This document shows positions 46,295 to 54,932 of a stretch of DNA of 64,000 bases, in pieces. Numbering within the stretch: position 1 is the stretch's first letter; every line of letters starts with the position of its first letter. This DNA comes from Pseudomonadota bacterium (GTDB lineage Bacteria > Pseudomonadota > Gammaproteobacteria > Burkholderiales > Burkholderiaceae_C), in NCBI GenBank assembly GCA_029780695.1, contig JAKOYD010000048.1:1-64000 (forward strand). Direction: 5' to 3'. The notes below the pieces were generated by a model, which saw nothing but the letters and a program-made list of their open reading frames with translations, was not told the origin of the DNA and ran no database searches. Made by a program: the position numbers and the translations under genes.

Positions 46295-46830
46295 TCAGCG
46301 CGATGGGCCGGCGAATTTGCCGCCCTTGCTCCAGTCGGCAGGGCAGAGCTGACCGCTCTGCAAGGCCTGCACCGCAGCACCTCGGCGGTGCTGCGACCCA
46401 CGGTCAAATCATTGATGTGCTGGCTGCGCACCAGCCCTTTGTCATCAACGATGACCGTGGCGCGGTACGCAATGCCGGCCTGCTCGTTCAGCACGTCGAA
46501 GGCGCGGCTGATCGAGTGGTTGGTGTCAGCCAGCACGGGGTGCGTGATCTCTTCCGGGAAAATCTTGCGGTCATGGAACCATGCGTGGTGGCTGTAAAAC
46601 GAATCGGTGCTCACGCCTACCACGTCGACCGAAAGACGCTTGAACTCAGTAAGCAGGGCCTGGAAGCCTTGGATTTCGGTCGGGCAGATCCAGGTGAAGT
46701 CGAGCGGGTACCAGTACAGAACATGCCAGCGGTTGGCGAAGTCCTCGCTTGACATTCGTTTCTGTTCGCCTTGTCGATAGGCGGTGCCGGACCAGGGGGG
46801 AGTCTTGGTTCCTATGAGGTTCATGGTCAT
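46295..46830 (-). pseudogene. 2-Cys peroxiredoxin (AhpC/TSA family) broken by a one-base frameshift
   Basis: The frame from 46830 (MTMNLIGTKTPPW) contains YPLDFTWICPTEIQGF with the peroxidatic cysteine and VVGVSTDSFYSHHAW, up to GRSTAEVLR. The expected C-terminus QALQSGQLCPADWSKGGKF, with the resolving cysteine, follows in another frame and stops at 46295. Total 536 bases, one short of 179 codons. If the shift is real, the protein loses its resolving cysteine and gains a long foreign tail. It is upstream of the EamA gene and divergent from the GlxA-type regulator. Confidence 0.82.
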
Positions 46831-46944
46831 TTCTTTCATGCGGTGAAGGTGGAATGCATCGAGAGCTCGGACACGTTGCGCGGATAGGCACACTTGATGC
46901 ATGCCGACTCTCGGTTGCGCGCCTGCCTTTGACAAGTGGCATGA

Positions 46945-48000
46945 ATGACATATATAGTGAAAAACGTGCCAACAAGAAGTCTGTTGCCAAAACCTTTGTC
47001 TCAGCGTCGGACCACGGTTTTGAAGCTGTCCAACCCGCTTGTGGCGCTAGTTGCCTACGACGGGGTCAATGCGTTCGAGCTTGGCATTGCGCACGAGGTA
47101 TTCGGCCTGTCGAACATGGGGCCCGATTGGTACTGCCTCACGGTGTGCTCAGAATCTCCAGGGCGCGCTGTATCCGCCGGTGCCTTGGTGCAACTCGTGG
47201 CGCAAGCCGGGTTTGAAGCGCTCAGTGGTGCTGGCACGGTGGTCGTGCCAGGCTGGCAAGACATCGATGCAACGCCACCATCGACGCTATTGGCCGCGCT
47301 ACGGCGGGCGCATGCGAGCGGTACGCGCATCATGTCGATTTGCTCCGGTGTCTTTGTGCTCGCCGCGGCTGGCCTGCTCGACGGCCGCCGAGTCACCGCG
47401 CACTGGGCGCACGCTGATCTGCTCGCACGCCGCTACCCGAGCCTGCAGGTGGATGCCACCGTGCTCTACGTCGATGACGGCGATGTACTGACCTCCGCTG
47501 GCCGCGCTGCCGGTCTCGACCTTTGCATACACCTGGTGCGCAGAGACTTCGGCGCAACCGTTGCCAACGAAGTGGCGCGCCGCCTGGTCATCCCCTCACA
47601 CCGCGAAGGCGGTCAGGTCCAGTTTATTCCCCGTCCGGTGCCGACCAGCGGTGAGCCGCTCTCAAATCTCCTCGCATGGGCGCGCGACAACCTCGGTGAT
47701 GATCTTTCGATCAAGCGCCTGGCCGAGCGAGTAAGTATGAGCCGGCGCACGTTTATTCGTCGCTTCGAGGAGGCCACTGGTACTGCGCCCGGCCACTGGG
47801 TGATGCAAGAGCGTTTGGCGCAGGCGCGTGCACTGCTCGAGTCGACCGATTTCTCGGTGGAAGAGGTGGCCACCAGCATCGGCTTCGGCTCTGCTGAGGC
47901 CATGAGGCATCACTTTCGCGAGCAGTTGGGCACGAGCCCGGCGCGCTATCGATCAAGCTTCCGGCCCCGTGGGGCTGATAGCCGAGATGCCGATATATGA
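46945..48000 (+). CDS. GlxA-family transcriptional regulator (DJ-1/PfpI plus AraC HTH)
   Basis: 351 residues. Residues about 28-195 form a DJ-1/PfpI-like domain (VALVAYDGVNAFELGIAHEVF, IMSICSGVFVLAAAGLLDGR, VTAHWAHADLLARRYP). Residues about 235-340 are an AraC-type double HTH (DDLSIKRLAERVSMSRRTFIRRF, SVEEVATSIGFGSAEAMRHHF). It is divergent from the peroxiredoxin/EamA pair, so it probably controls them. The transposon lies 10 bp after its stop, leaving the coding region intact. Confidence 0.9.
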   Translation: MTYIVKNVPTRSLLPKPLSQRRTTVLKLSNPLVALVAYDGVNAFELGIAHEVFGLSNMGPDWYCLTVCSESPGRAVSAGALVQLVAQAGFEALSGAGTVVVPGWQDIDATPPSTLLAALRRAHASGTRIMSICSGVFVLAAAGLLDGRRVTAHWAHADLLARRYPSLQVDATVLYVDDGDVLTSAGRAAGLDLCIHLVRRDFGATVANEVARRLVIPSHREGGQVQFIPRPVPTSGEPLSNLLAWARDNLGDDLSIKRLAERVSMSRRTFIRRFEEATGTAPGHWVMQERLAQARALLESTDFSVEEVATSIGFGSAEAMRHHFREQLGTSPARYRSSFRPRGADSRDADI

Positions 48001-48005
48001 CGTGC

Positions 48006-48010
48006 TATTG
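48006..48010. repeat. Target-site duplication, left copy (TATTG)
   Basis: Five bases directly outside the left inverted repeat, identical to 55898-55902. Confidence 0.9.
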
Positions 48011-48048
48011 GGGGTCGTCTCAGAAAACGGAAAATAAAGCACGCTAAG
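48011..48048 (+). repeat. Transposon left inverted repeat (38 bp)
   Basis: Starts GGGGTCGTCTCAGAAAACGG and ends GCACGCTAAG, the usual Tn3-family end. It includes the last codons and stop of tnpA. Confidence 0.93.
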
Positions 48049-51010
48049 CCGGTTGCAGTGGCCGTAGCGGCCTGAACTTGCCCGCGCCGATTTTGGCGCT
48101 GCTGCGCCAGAGGTAATCGCCGGTCAGGTTGATGTGCTCCCAGCCGAGCGGCGACAGGTACTGCAACAGACCGTCATCGACGGTCTGGCCGTTGCTGCGC
48201 AGTCCGTGTGCTGCCCGTTCCAGATAGACCGTGTTCCACAGCACGATGGCCGCTGTCACCAGGTTGAGGCCACTGGCCCGGTAGCGCTGCTGCTCGAAAC
48301 TGCGGTCGCGGATTTCACCCAGGCGGTTGAAGAACACCGCGCGGGCCAGCGCGTTGCGCGCCTCGCCCTTGTTCAGTCCGGCATGTACGCGGCGGCGCAG
48401 CTCGACGCTTTGCAGCCAGTCCAGGATGAACAGCGTGCGCTCGATGCGCCCCAACTCGCGCAGGGCGACGGCCAAGCCGTTCTGGCGCGGGTAGCTGCCG
48501 AGTTTGCGCAACATCAGTGAAGCCGTCACCGTGCCCTGCTTGATCGAGGTGGCCAGCCGCAGGATTTCATCCCAATGGGCGCGGACGTGCTTGATGTTGA
48601 GCGTGCCGCCGATCATCGGTTTCAGCGCGTCATAGGGGGCATCGCTTTTCGGGATGTACAGCTTGGTGTCGCCCAGGTCGCGGATGCGCGGCGCGAAGCG
48701 GAAGCCCAAGAGATGCATCAGGGCGAAGACGTGATCGGTGAAGCCTGCCGTGTCGGTGTAGTGCTCCTCGATGCGCAAGTCGGACTCGTGGTACAGCAGG
48801 CCGTCGAGCACGTAGGTCGAGTCGCGCACGCCGACGTTGACCACCTTGGTGTGGAACGGCGCGTACTGGTCGGAGATATGGGTGTAGAACGTCCGGCCTG
48901 GACTGCTGCCGTACTTCGGGTTGATGTGCCCGGTGCTCTCGGCCTTGCTGCCGGTGCGGAAGTTCTGGCCATCCGACGATGACGTGGTGCCGTCGCCCCA
49001 ATGCTCGGCGAAGGGATGCCGGTACTGCACGTTTACCAGATCGGCCAGCGCCGCCCCGTAGGTTTCGTCGCGGATGTGCCAGGCTTGCAGCCAGGCCAGC
49101 TTGGCGTAGGTCGTGCCGGGACAGGACTCCGCCATCTTGGTCAGGCCCAGGTTGATCGCGTCGGCCAGGATTGTGGTCAGCAGCAGGTTCTTGTCCTTGG
49201 CCAGATCGCCCGATTTCAGGTGCGCGAAGTGCCGGGTGAAGCCCGTCCATTCATCCACCTCCAACAGAAGTTCGGTGATCTTGACGTGCGGCAGGATCAT
49301 CGCCGTCTGGTCGATCAGAGCCTGCGCGGTAGCGGGCACCGCCGCGTCGAGCGGCGTGATCTTCAGGCCCGACTCGGTGATGATGGCGTCAGGCAGCGCG
49401 TTGGCCAGCGCCATGCGGTTGACGGTGGCGAGCTGCGTTTCCAGCAGCGTCAGCCGGTCGTGCAGGTATTGGTCGCAGTCGGTAGCCACGGCCAGCGGCA
49501 ATTCGCTGGCCTGCTTGAGGTCGGCGAATTTCGCGGGTGGCACCAGGTAGTCCTCGAAGTCCTTGAACTGGCGCGAGCCCTGCACCCAGATGTCGCCAGA
49601 GCGCAGCGCGTTCTTCATCTCCGATAGCGCACTCAGCTCGTAGTGGCGCCGGTCGATGCCGGTGTCGGTCATGACCAGTTTTTGCCAGCGCGGCTTGATG
49701 AAGTCGATCGGCGCGTCCGCAGGCACCTTGCGGGCGTTGTCGCTGTTCATGCCGCGCAGTACCTCGATGGCGTCGAGCACGTCCTTGGCGGCGGGCGCGG
49801 CCCGCAACTTGAGCACATCGAGGAATTCCGGTGCGTAGCGGCGCAGCGTGGCGTAGCTCTCGCCGATGCGGTGCAAGAAATCGAAGTCCTCGGGCTGCGC
49901 GAGCTTTTGCGCTTCTGTGACACTTTCGGCGAAGGCATCCCAGGACATGACGGCCTCAATGGCGGCGAATGGATCGCGGCCAGCTTGCTTGGCCTCAATC
50001 AATGCCTGGCCAATGCGGCCAAACAGCCGCACCTTGGCGTTGATCGCCTTGCCGGATGCCTGGAACTGCTGCTGATGCTTGTTCTTGGCGGCGTTGAACA
50101 GCTTGCCCAGGATGCGGTCGTGAAGGTCGATGATTTCGTCGGTGACGGTGGCCATACCCTCGATGGCGAGCGCGACCAGCGTCGCATAGCGCCGCTGCGG
50201 CTCGAACTTGGCCAGGTCGGAGGGCGTCATCTGCCCGCCTTCTCGGGCAATCTTCAGCAGCCGGTTCTGATGCACCAGCCGCTCGATGCCGGTCGGCAGG
50301 TCAAGTGCTTGCCACGCCTTGAGGCGGTCGATGTGTTCCAGCATGTGCCGCGAATTGGGCTTGACGGGTGACTGGCGCAGCCAGGCCAGCCAGGTCGTAT
50401 TGCCGTTGTCCCGGCGTTTGAGCAGGTCATCGAGACGGCGGCGATGCCCGTCCGCCAGCGGTTCGGCCAAAGCGTCGTAGATACTCCGGTTGGCGCGGGT
50501 GATCGCTTCAGCACTCGCCCGCTCGATGGCGTTGATGGCAGGCAGAATGACCGACTGCCGCCGCAGGTGCTCAATCAGAGCGCTGGCCAGCACAATGCTC
50601 TTGTCGGTTTGCATGGCCAGCTTGGTCAATGTGTTGACGGCCTGCCGGTAGTGGCTCATGGTGAACGGCTGGAAGCCGAACACCGTTTGCAACTCGACCA
50701 GGTGCTCGCGCCGGGTCTGCTCCCGCTGCCCGTACTCGCTCCATCTTTCTACGCTGACCTTGAGCTGTTCAGCAACCAGCTTCAACAAGGGCGGAAACGG
50801 CGGCTCATCAACGCCAAGGATGACGCCGGGAAAGCGCAGATAGCAGAGCTGCACAGCGAAGCCCAGGCGATTGGCAGGGCCGCGCCGCTGCCGAATGATG
50901 GACAGGTCGGTGTCGCTGAACGTGTACTGACGGATCAAATCATCCTTGGTGTCCGGCAACGCCAGCAGGCTTTCCCGCTCGGCGGCGGACAGGATGGAAC
51001 GACGCGGCAT
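48044..51010 (-). CDS. tnpA: Tn3-family transposase TnpA
   Basis: 988 residues, the length of Tn21-type transposases. Opens [19 protein letters not shown]. The DDE catalytic region is in the C-terminal third: [12 protein letters not shown] (first Asp), [17 protein letters not shown] (second Asp) and [13 protein letters not shown] (Glu). The tail ends [10 protein letters not shown] and its stop lies inside the left inverted repeat. Intact frame, so likely functional. It starts 4 bp after tnpR. Confidence 0.95.
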   Translation of the reverse strand: MPRRSILSAAERESLLALPDTKDDLIRQYTFSDTDLSIIRQRRGPANRLGFAVQLCYLRFPGVILGVDEPPFPPLLKLVAEQLKVSVERWSEYGQREQTRREHLVELQTVFGFQPFTMSHYRQAVNTLTKLAMQTDKSIVLASALIEHLRRQSVILPAINAIERASAEAITRANRSIYDALAEPLADGHRRRLDDLLKRRDNGNTTWLAWLRQSPVKPNSRHMLEHIDRLKAWQALDLPTGIERLVHQNRLLKIAREGGQMTPSDLAKFEPQRRYATLVALAIEGMATVTDEIIDLHDRILGKLFNAAKNKHQQQFQASGKAINAKVRLFGRIGQALIEAKQAGRDPFAAIEAVMSWDAFAESVTEAQKLAQPEDFDFLHRIGESYATLRRYAPEFLDVLKLRAAPAAKDVLDAIEVLRGMNSDNARKVPADAPIDFIKPRWQKLVMTDTGIDRRHYELSALSEMKNALRSGDIWVQGSRQFKDFEDYLVPPAKFADLKQASELPLAVATDCDQYLHDRLTLLETQLATVNRMALANALPDAIITESGLKITPLDAAVPATAQALIDQTAMILPHVKITELLLEVDEWTGFTRHFAHLKSGDLAKDKNLLLTTILADAINLGLTKMAESCPGTTYAKLAWLQAWHIRDETYGAALADLVNVQYRHPFAEHWGDGTTSSSDGQNFRTGSKAESTGHINPKYGSSPGRTFYTHISDQYAPFHTKVVNVGVRDSTYVLDGLLYHESDLRIEEHYTDTAGFTDHVFALMHLLGFRFAPRIRDLGDTKLYIPKSDAPYDALKPMIGGTLNIKHVRAHWDEILRLATSIKQGTVTASLMLRKLGSYPRQNGLAVALRELGRIERTLFILDWLQSVELRRRVHAGLNKGEARNALARAVFFNRLGEIRDRSFEQQRYRASGLNLVTAAIVLWNTVYLERAAHGLRSNGQTVDDGLLQYLSPLGWEHINLTGDYLWRSSAKIGAGKFRPLRPLQPA

Positions 51011-51014
51011 GTCT

Positions 51015-51575
51015 CTATTGATCCAATCTCAAGTATTGATACAGAGTCTCCCGGCTCACCCCAAACTCACGGGCCAGCTTCGCTTTTTGTTCACCGGCGG
51101 TGGCACGCTGCTGTAGATCGGCTACCTGTTCGGGCGACAGCGCTTTCCTGCGGCCCCGGTAGGCTCCGCGCTGTTTGGCGAGCGCGATACCTTCCCTCTG
51201 TCGCTCGCGGATCAAGGCCCGCTCGAATTCGGCGAACGCCCCCATGACCGACAGCATCAGGTTCGCCATCGGCGAATCCTCGCCGGTGAAGGTCAGGCTC
51301 TCCTTGACAAACTCGATGCGCACGCCGCGCTTGGTCAGCTTTTGCACAAGGCGACGCAAGTCATCAAGGTTGCGCGCCAAGCGATCCATGCTGTGAACCA
51401 CCACGGTGTCGCCTTCGCGCACGAAGGCCAGCAGCGAATCAAGCTCGGGCCGCTGCGTGTCCTTGCCCGACGCCTTGTCGGTGAACACCTTGCCGACTTC
51501 GACATGCTCCAGTTGCCGTTCCGGGTTCTGGTCGAAGCTGCTGACCCGGACGTAGCCGATGCGTTGACCCTGCAA
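51015..51575 (-). CDS. tnpR: Serine resolvase TnpR
   Basis: 186 residues when started at TTG 51575, which has GGGAGG at correct spacing and matches the length and [13 protein letters not shown] opening of Tn21-subgroup resolvases. The catalytic serine is in [28 protein letters not shown] and [18 protein letters not shown] are conserved; the C-terminal HTH is [18 protein letters not shown]. It resolves cointegrates at res. Confidence 0.94.
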   Translation of the reverse strand: MQGQRIGYVRVSSFDQNPERQLEHVEVGKVFTDKASGKDTQRPELDSLLAFVREGDTVVVHSMDRLARNLDDLRRLVQKLTKRGVRIEFVKESLTFTGEDSPMANLMLSVMGAFAEFERALIRERQREGIALAKQRGAYRGRRKALSPEQVADLQQRATAGEQKAKLAREFGVSRETLYQYLRLDQ

Positions 51576-51587
51576 GATGCCTCCCAA

Positions 51588-51720
51588 TACGAAAAGTGTC
51601 AGGAAGAAATCTATGACCTTTCGGTGCAGGTGTCAATAAATGCAAATTGCAACTCTATTCTGACGATGATGGGTGGCCCTTCCTGACATCAGGATAGGGT
51701 ATAGCTTAAGCTGACAATCA
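51588..51720. promoter_or_regulatory. Transposon res site / tnpR promoter region
   Basis: Intergenic region between tnpR and the cargo. CATCAGGATAGGGTATAGCT at 51688 with AAGCTGACA following resembles res subsite I of Tn21/Tn501 elements. Another TGTCAGGAAGAAATCTATGA near 51597 could belong to a further subsite. The position upstream of tnpR is standard. Confidence 0.7.
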
Positions 51721-52020
51721 TTAACCTGCCTTTGCTCTTACCAGAGTGATCGCTTTTTCCGGGCAAGCTGCAACACAGTCACCGCAGGCGCGACATTGAT
51801 CTGCATTGACGGCATAGGCCACCTTGCCGCCGTGGATAGACAGCTTGAAACGCTGCAACAAGTTAAGTGCCTGTTTGTCTTCATCATCAATCGGTCGAAC
51901 CTCAAAAACGTGATAAGGGCAAGCCGTCAGACAATCGGCCTTACCTTCACACTTTTTCAGATTGACTTCTGGGACAAAAACACCTGCATCCTGTTTGCAA
52001 ACCTCTTGGACACTATTCAC
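51721..52020 (-). CDS. 2[4Fe-4S] ferredoxin (transposon cargo)
   Basis: 99 residues from GTG 52020, with an AAAGGA ribosome-binding site. Two cluster motifs: KKCEGKADCLTACPYHVF (C-x5-C-x3-CP) and CRACGDCVAACPEKAI (C-x2-C-x2-C-x3-CP). The frame stays open 57 bases further upstream, but that would overlap the cytochrome gene. Last gene of the cargo unit; likely electron carrier for the upstream membrane proteins. Confidence 0.87.
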   Translation of the reverse strand: MNSVQEVCKQDAGVFVPEVNLKKCEGKADCLTACPYHVFEVRPIDDEDKQALNLLQRFKLSIHGGKVAYAVNADQCRACGDCVAACPEKAITLVRAKAG

Positions 52021-52024
52021 GGTG

Positions 52025-52565
52025 TCAGTTCCTTTTGCCAAACCACATCCGGGCGAGCAAGCCATCTTTAAGTACAAACTGATGGTAAAGAGCAGCCCCG
52101 GCGTGCAAACAAATCATTCCAGCCAGAACCAAGGCAATTGCACTGTGCATCCCTCGCGTAGGCAGCGACCAGAAATCCGTCGGCAAACTGCCATTTCCAT
52201 TGAACACAATATCCGGCAAATTGGCGCCAATCGACATCGCCATGCCTGCACCGACTTGAAGAAAAATCAGAATATAAAACAGGATATGCATGAGTCGCGC
52301 TAGCTTGTCTGCCCAAGGCATGGCGGAACTAGCTGGTTCAGGCTTTGTAGAAAACCAACGAAGCACAAGACGGACAATCAAAAATACCCCCACTGCCATG
52401 CCCATCATCATGTGACCTTTTAAATGGCCTATTTTCTCGGGGTCGTTGTTAGGCGTAGCCACAGTAATGAAATGGCCCCGCAAACAGCATGGCGATGATC
52501 ATCAGGGCCATAAGCCAGTGCAATGCCACAAGAGCGGGAGCGTATCGTTTGACGGAAGGATGCAT
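52025..52565 (-). pseudogene. Cytochrome b561-family protein, split by a frameshift at a G run (transposon cargo)
   Basis: From 52565 the frame reads MHPSVKRYAPALVALHWLMA then LMIIAMLFAG and soon stops. The rest (HFITVATPNNDPEKIGHLKG, HMMMGMAVGVFLIVRLVLRW, GMHSAIALVLAGMICLHAGA) continues in another frame to 52025. The join is at a GGGG run (about 52473); with three G the frame reads LFAGHFITVATPNN, exactly as expected. Total 541 bases, one too many. Four helices with haem-ligand histidines (HW, GHMM, MH, LH) are all present. Either a real mutation or a base-calling error in a homopolymer. Confidence 0.8.
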
Positions 52566-52591
52566 GACAGTTTTTCCTATGAAGCAGATGA

Positions 52592-53002
52592 TTAATTTTG
52601 TTGGCGACGATAATTGATAGAATCTGTTAGTGATTGCTGCCAGGTGACGAATCCTGTCAGTATCAATAACACAGTGGGTAGCCACGCCAGTGGCGCCATT
52701 TTCGCCGTCCATGTGGCTACAACTCCCCAGGTCAACAGCATGCAACTAGCGAACAAAGCCGGTAAACGAGTCGGGTTCCACAAAAGAGCTAGTCCAGCAA
52801 TTGTTTCAGCCGTACCAATGTAGATCAACATCCAATGAGGCAGATCGAAGGCGTGAAACTCCGCCACCATGCGGGGAGCCCCCATCAACTTTTGGCTGCC
52901 AGCGACAATTTGCAGTAACCCAAGAGCCCACGCATGGCATGCAATCAGGAGGCCGTATCTGCGGGATTCAGATTCAATTGGCGGCTTCAAGGGACTGACC
53001 AT
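52592..53002 (-). CDS. DoxX-like four-helix membrane protein (transposon cargo)
   Basis: 136 residues, about four membrane segments. LLQIVAGSQKLMGAPRMVAEF and HWMLIYIGTAETIAGLALLW match the DoxX/DoxD-like family, associated with quinone or thiosulfate-linked electron transfer. The ATG overlaps the preceding gene's stop by one base (TGATG). Confidence 0.8.
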   Translation of the reverse strand: MVSPLKPPIESESRRYGLLIACHAWALGLLQIVAGSQKLMGAPRMVAEFHAFDLPHWMLIYIGTAETIAGLALLWNPTRLPALFASCMLLTWGVVATWTAKMAPLAWLPTVLLILTGFVTWQQSLTDSINYRRQQN

Positions 53003-53643
53003 CACAATATTTGCTCATAGGCGTACACGTCCATGCTCGAAAAATCAATCATGGCATGCTGTTTTTGCAGAACCTCAAAGCGCTTGGATGCGTCAGTCCA
53101 GACAGCGCCTTGCAGTTTTGTCTCCCAAACAATTGTCACCACCATGCGCCCATCAGTTCCCTTTCCTAAAGTGCGCTTGAGAAAGCCAGGTTGAGTGGCA
53201 AGGATAGTCCGGATCGGTTCCTCCATCGCTGCAAAATCGGCTTCGGAAACGCCTGGATTAAGGTGAAATCGCGCCTCACCAACGAAACCACGCGTCTTTT
53301 TTTCATCGATAGGTACGGCAGTGGAGGTATGCGTGAAAAAACGCATGCTCATGGTGGTCATGTCAATCAAGGCCGCAAGCTCTCGCATTTCCGGCACCTC
53401 TTTGATGGCTGCCATCCACGCATCCATTTGCTCTCGAGTGGCAAATCGCATCACCATTACCCACTCCTCGTTGGCTTCATCTTTTAGAAGCTCACGAGAA
53501 ATGAAACCTGGCATTTGGCTAATACGTCCTGCACGGATACGATCTTCAAGCTGCAACAATTGAGCATCGCTAGCACTGGATTTTAGTTTGAAAGTGGCAA
53601 TTTCGACACTATGGCTGATATTCATCTCTTTGGTTGCCTTCAA
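53002..53643 (-). CDS. Tandem ABM-domain (dimeric alpha+beta barrel) protein (transposon cargo)
   Basis: 213 residues with two ABM-like halves: residues about 10-105 (EIATFKLKSSASDAQLLQLE, MPGFISRELLKDEANEEWV, VMVMRFATREQMDAWMAA) and about 120-210 (GEARFHLNPGVSEADFAAME, QPGFLKRTLGKGTDGRMV). ABM proteins act as small monooxygenases or sensors on quinones and polyketides. Two barrels in one chain suggest an internal pseudo-dimer. Alternative start at 53625. Confidence 0.78.
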   Translation of the reverse strand: MKATKEMNISHSVEIATFKLKSSASDAQLLQLEDRIRAGRISQMPGFISRELLKDEANEEWVMVMRFATREQMDAWMAAIKEVPEMRELAALIDMTTMSMRFFTHTSTAVPIDEKKTRGFVGEARFHLNPGVSEADFAAMEEPIRTILATQPGFLKRTLGKGTDGRMVVTIVWETKLQGAVWTDASKRFEVLQKQHAMIDFSSMDVYAYEQIL

Positions 53644-53691
53644 CGTTATCTGTAAATAATTGGCGTGGAGCCATCAGTAAAGTCATGAAGT

Positions 53692-54144
53692 TTATGAGTC
53701 AAGGCCAAAACTAGCCCTGACTTTGTGATTCGCAAGCAAAACCATGAAAACAATGTCGATAACAGCTTGCCCACCTGGCCCTTGCAAAATGCCTTGCATG
53801 TGGGCATCGGGCGGCATGTGAAACATGGCGACAAAAACCAGTGGCGGACCAGCCAGTATCGTGGCTGTAATGGCACTGGCGTGATCAAAAATCGACACCA
53901 CAAAGTAGGTCCAGCAGGCCAGCCATATCTGCGGAGTGCGAGTGCGCCAAATGAGGAAAATCATCACAGGCGTGGCTGCTGCCACCACCACGTCAATCAG
54001 CGCCGGAAAAAACCACACTGGAGACTCATGCTGCGCCAGTACTCCCTGAATAAGCGGTATGGCGATCAAGCGCCCTAGTTGCAGGGCCATCCATAGCGAG
54101 ATAGGCAATAGAAACCAGCGTGGTAAACGTACCGTATTTGTCAT
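53692..54144 (-). CDS. Hypothetical membrane protein (transposon cargo)
   Basis: 150 residues with about four hydrophobic segments: WFLLPISLWMALQLG, FFPALIDVVVAAATPVMIFL, IWLACWTYFVVSIFDHASA, and a C-terminal VIDIVFMVLLANHKV. Conserved-looking HESPVWFF and FHMPPDAHMQG lie between helices. No family recognised. It lies between the ABM and SnoaL-like genes in the same direction. Confidence 0.7.
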   Translation of the reverse strand: MTNTVRLPRWFLLPISLWMALQLGRLIAIPLIQGVLAQHESPVWFFPALIDVVVAAATPVMIFLIWRTRTPQIWLACWTYFVVSIFDHASAITATILAGPPLVFVAMFHMPPDAHMQGILQGPGGQAVIDIVFMVLLANHKVRASFGLDS

Positions 54145-54180
54145 GGCAAACCTGTGATGATTGGTCGAAAAATTCCCGAA

Positions 54181-54603
54181 TCAGCCCTTCAGTTGCTTCA
54201 TTGCAGTTGCCCAGTCTTCGAGGTGATGCACGCGCACGATCTGACCGTTTTCGATTTCATGGATGTCGGTCGTGTCGATCTTGAACGCCTTGCTGCCATC
54301 CAATTCAAGGCCCATGAAATTGCCTTTAGGTGAACCTGTTGCCACCGAACGTACGACGACCTTTTTGCCATCCACGCCGATCACGAGATCTTGCGGCTCC
54401 CACTTCAGATCAGGAATCAATTGCCAGAAAAACCCGACTTGCTTGATCAGCGTAGCCTTATCCTTGACTTCCTGGCTGTTAATGGACTGGAAATTGTCCG
54501 CTAGGATTTTTTCCAGGACGCCTGCCGAGGTGGCTTCCTGATTCACTGTCAGAGCCTGACGGTAAAAAGGTGCAACGATGGCTTGAACTTCATCTTTGGT
54601 CAT
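54181..54603 (-). CDS. SnoaL/NTF2-like protein (transposon cargo)
   Basis: 140 residues with the cone-shaped NTF2/SnoaL fold: VAPFYRQALTVNQEATSAGV, ILADNFQSINSQEVKDKATL, FFWQLIPDLKWEPQDLVIGV, HEIENGQIVRVHHLEDWATA. Members are cyclases, isomerases or ligand binders of aromatic polyketide-like compounds. A GGAGAAATCAA ribosome-binding site precedes the ATG. Confidence 0.8.
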   Translation of the reverse strand: MTKDEVQAIVAPFYRQALTVNQEATSAGVLEKILADNFQSINSQEVKDKATLIKQVGFFWQLIPDLKWEPQDLVIGVDGKKVVVRSVATGSPKGNFMGLELDGSKAFKIDTTDIHEIENGQIVRVHHLEDWATAMKQLKG

Positions 54604-54633
54604 TTGATTTCTCCTGATTTAAACAAGTTTGGT

Positions 54634-54819
54634 TTATTCAGACGCAGATGAGTCTGAATCTTTTGGGCCGATGAACTTTGCCAGTGCCTTTTTCAGTTGC
54701 TGCACCTTGCGCAGCAACTCTTCGTCCTGAATCGCCTTAAAAGTTACAGGCGCGCCATGTTCATCTCTAGTTACCTTTGCCACGGCTCCGCAGCAAGGGC
54801 AATGGGCTACATCACTCAT
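54634..54819 (-). CDS. Small zinc-ribbon protein (transposon cargo)
   Basis: 61 residues. Near the N-terminus AHCPCCGAVAKV holds three cysteines of a ribbon or knuckle, followed by a helical charged region LLRKVQQLKKALAKFIG. A GGAAGGA ribosome-binding site sits just before ATG 54819. First gene of the cargo unit, facing away from the AraC gene. Possibly a regulator or assembly factor; not a known family. Confidence 0.65.
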   Translation of the reverse strand: MSDVAHCPCCGAVAKVTRDEHGAPVTFKAIQDEELLRKVQQLKKALAKFIGPKDSDSSASE

Positions 54820-54831
54820 GATTCCTTCCAT

Positions 54832-54932
54832 TAGTTATGGTCAGGCAGAGTGTCGATCAGGCGTACTGCGATTGCGAGGTAAAAACCTAACCAAGAATGG
54901 TAGAATTCGGACATTTTGCATACCAGGTGCTG
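54832..54932. promoter_or_regulatory. Divergent promoter region of the cargo unit
   Basis: About 100 bases between the zinc-ribbon gene and the AraC gene. AGGT-AAAA-ACCT at 54877-54888 is a small palindrome. The layout suggests that the regulator controls both directions. Confidence 0.35.
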
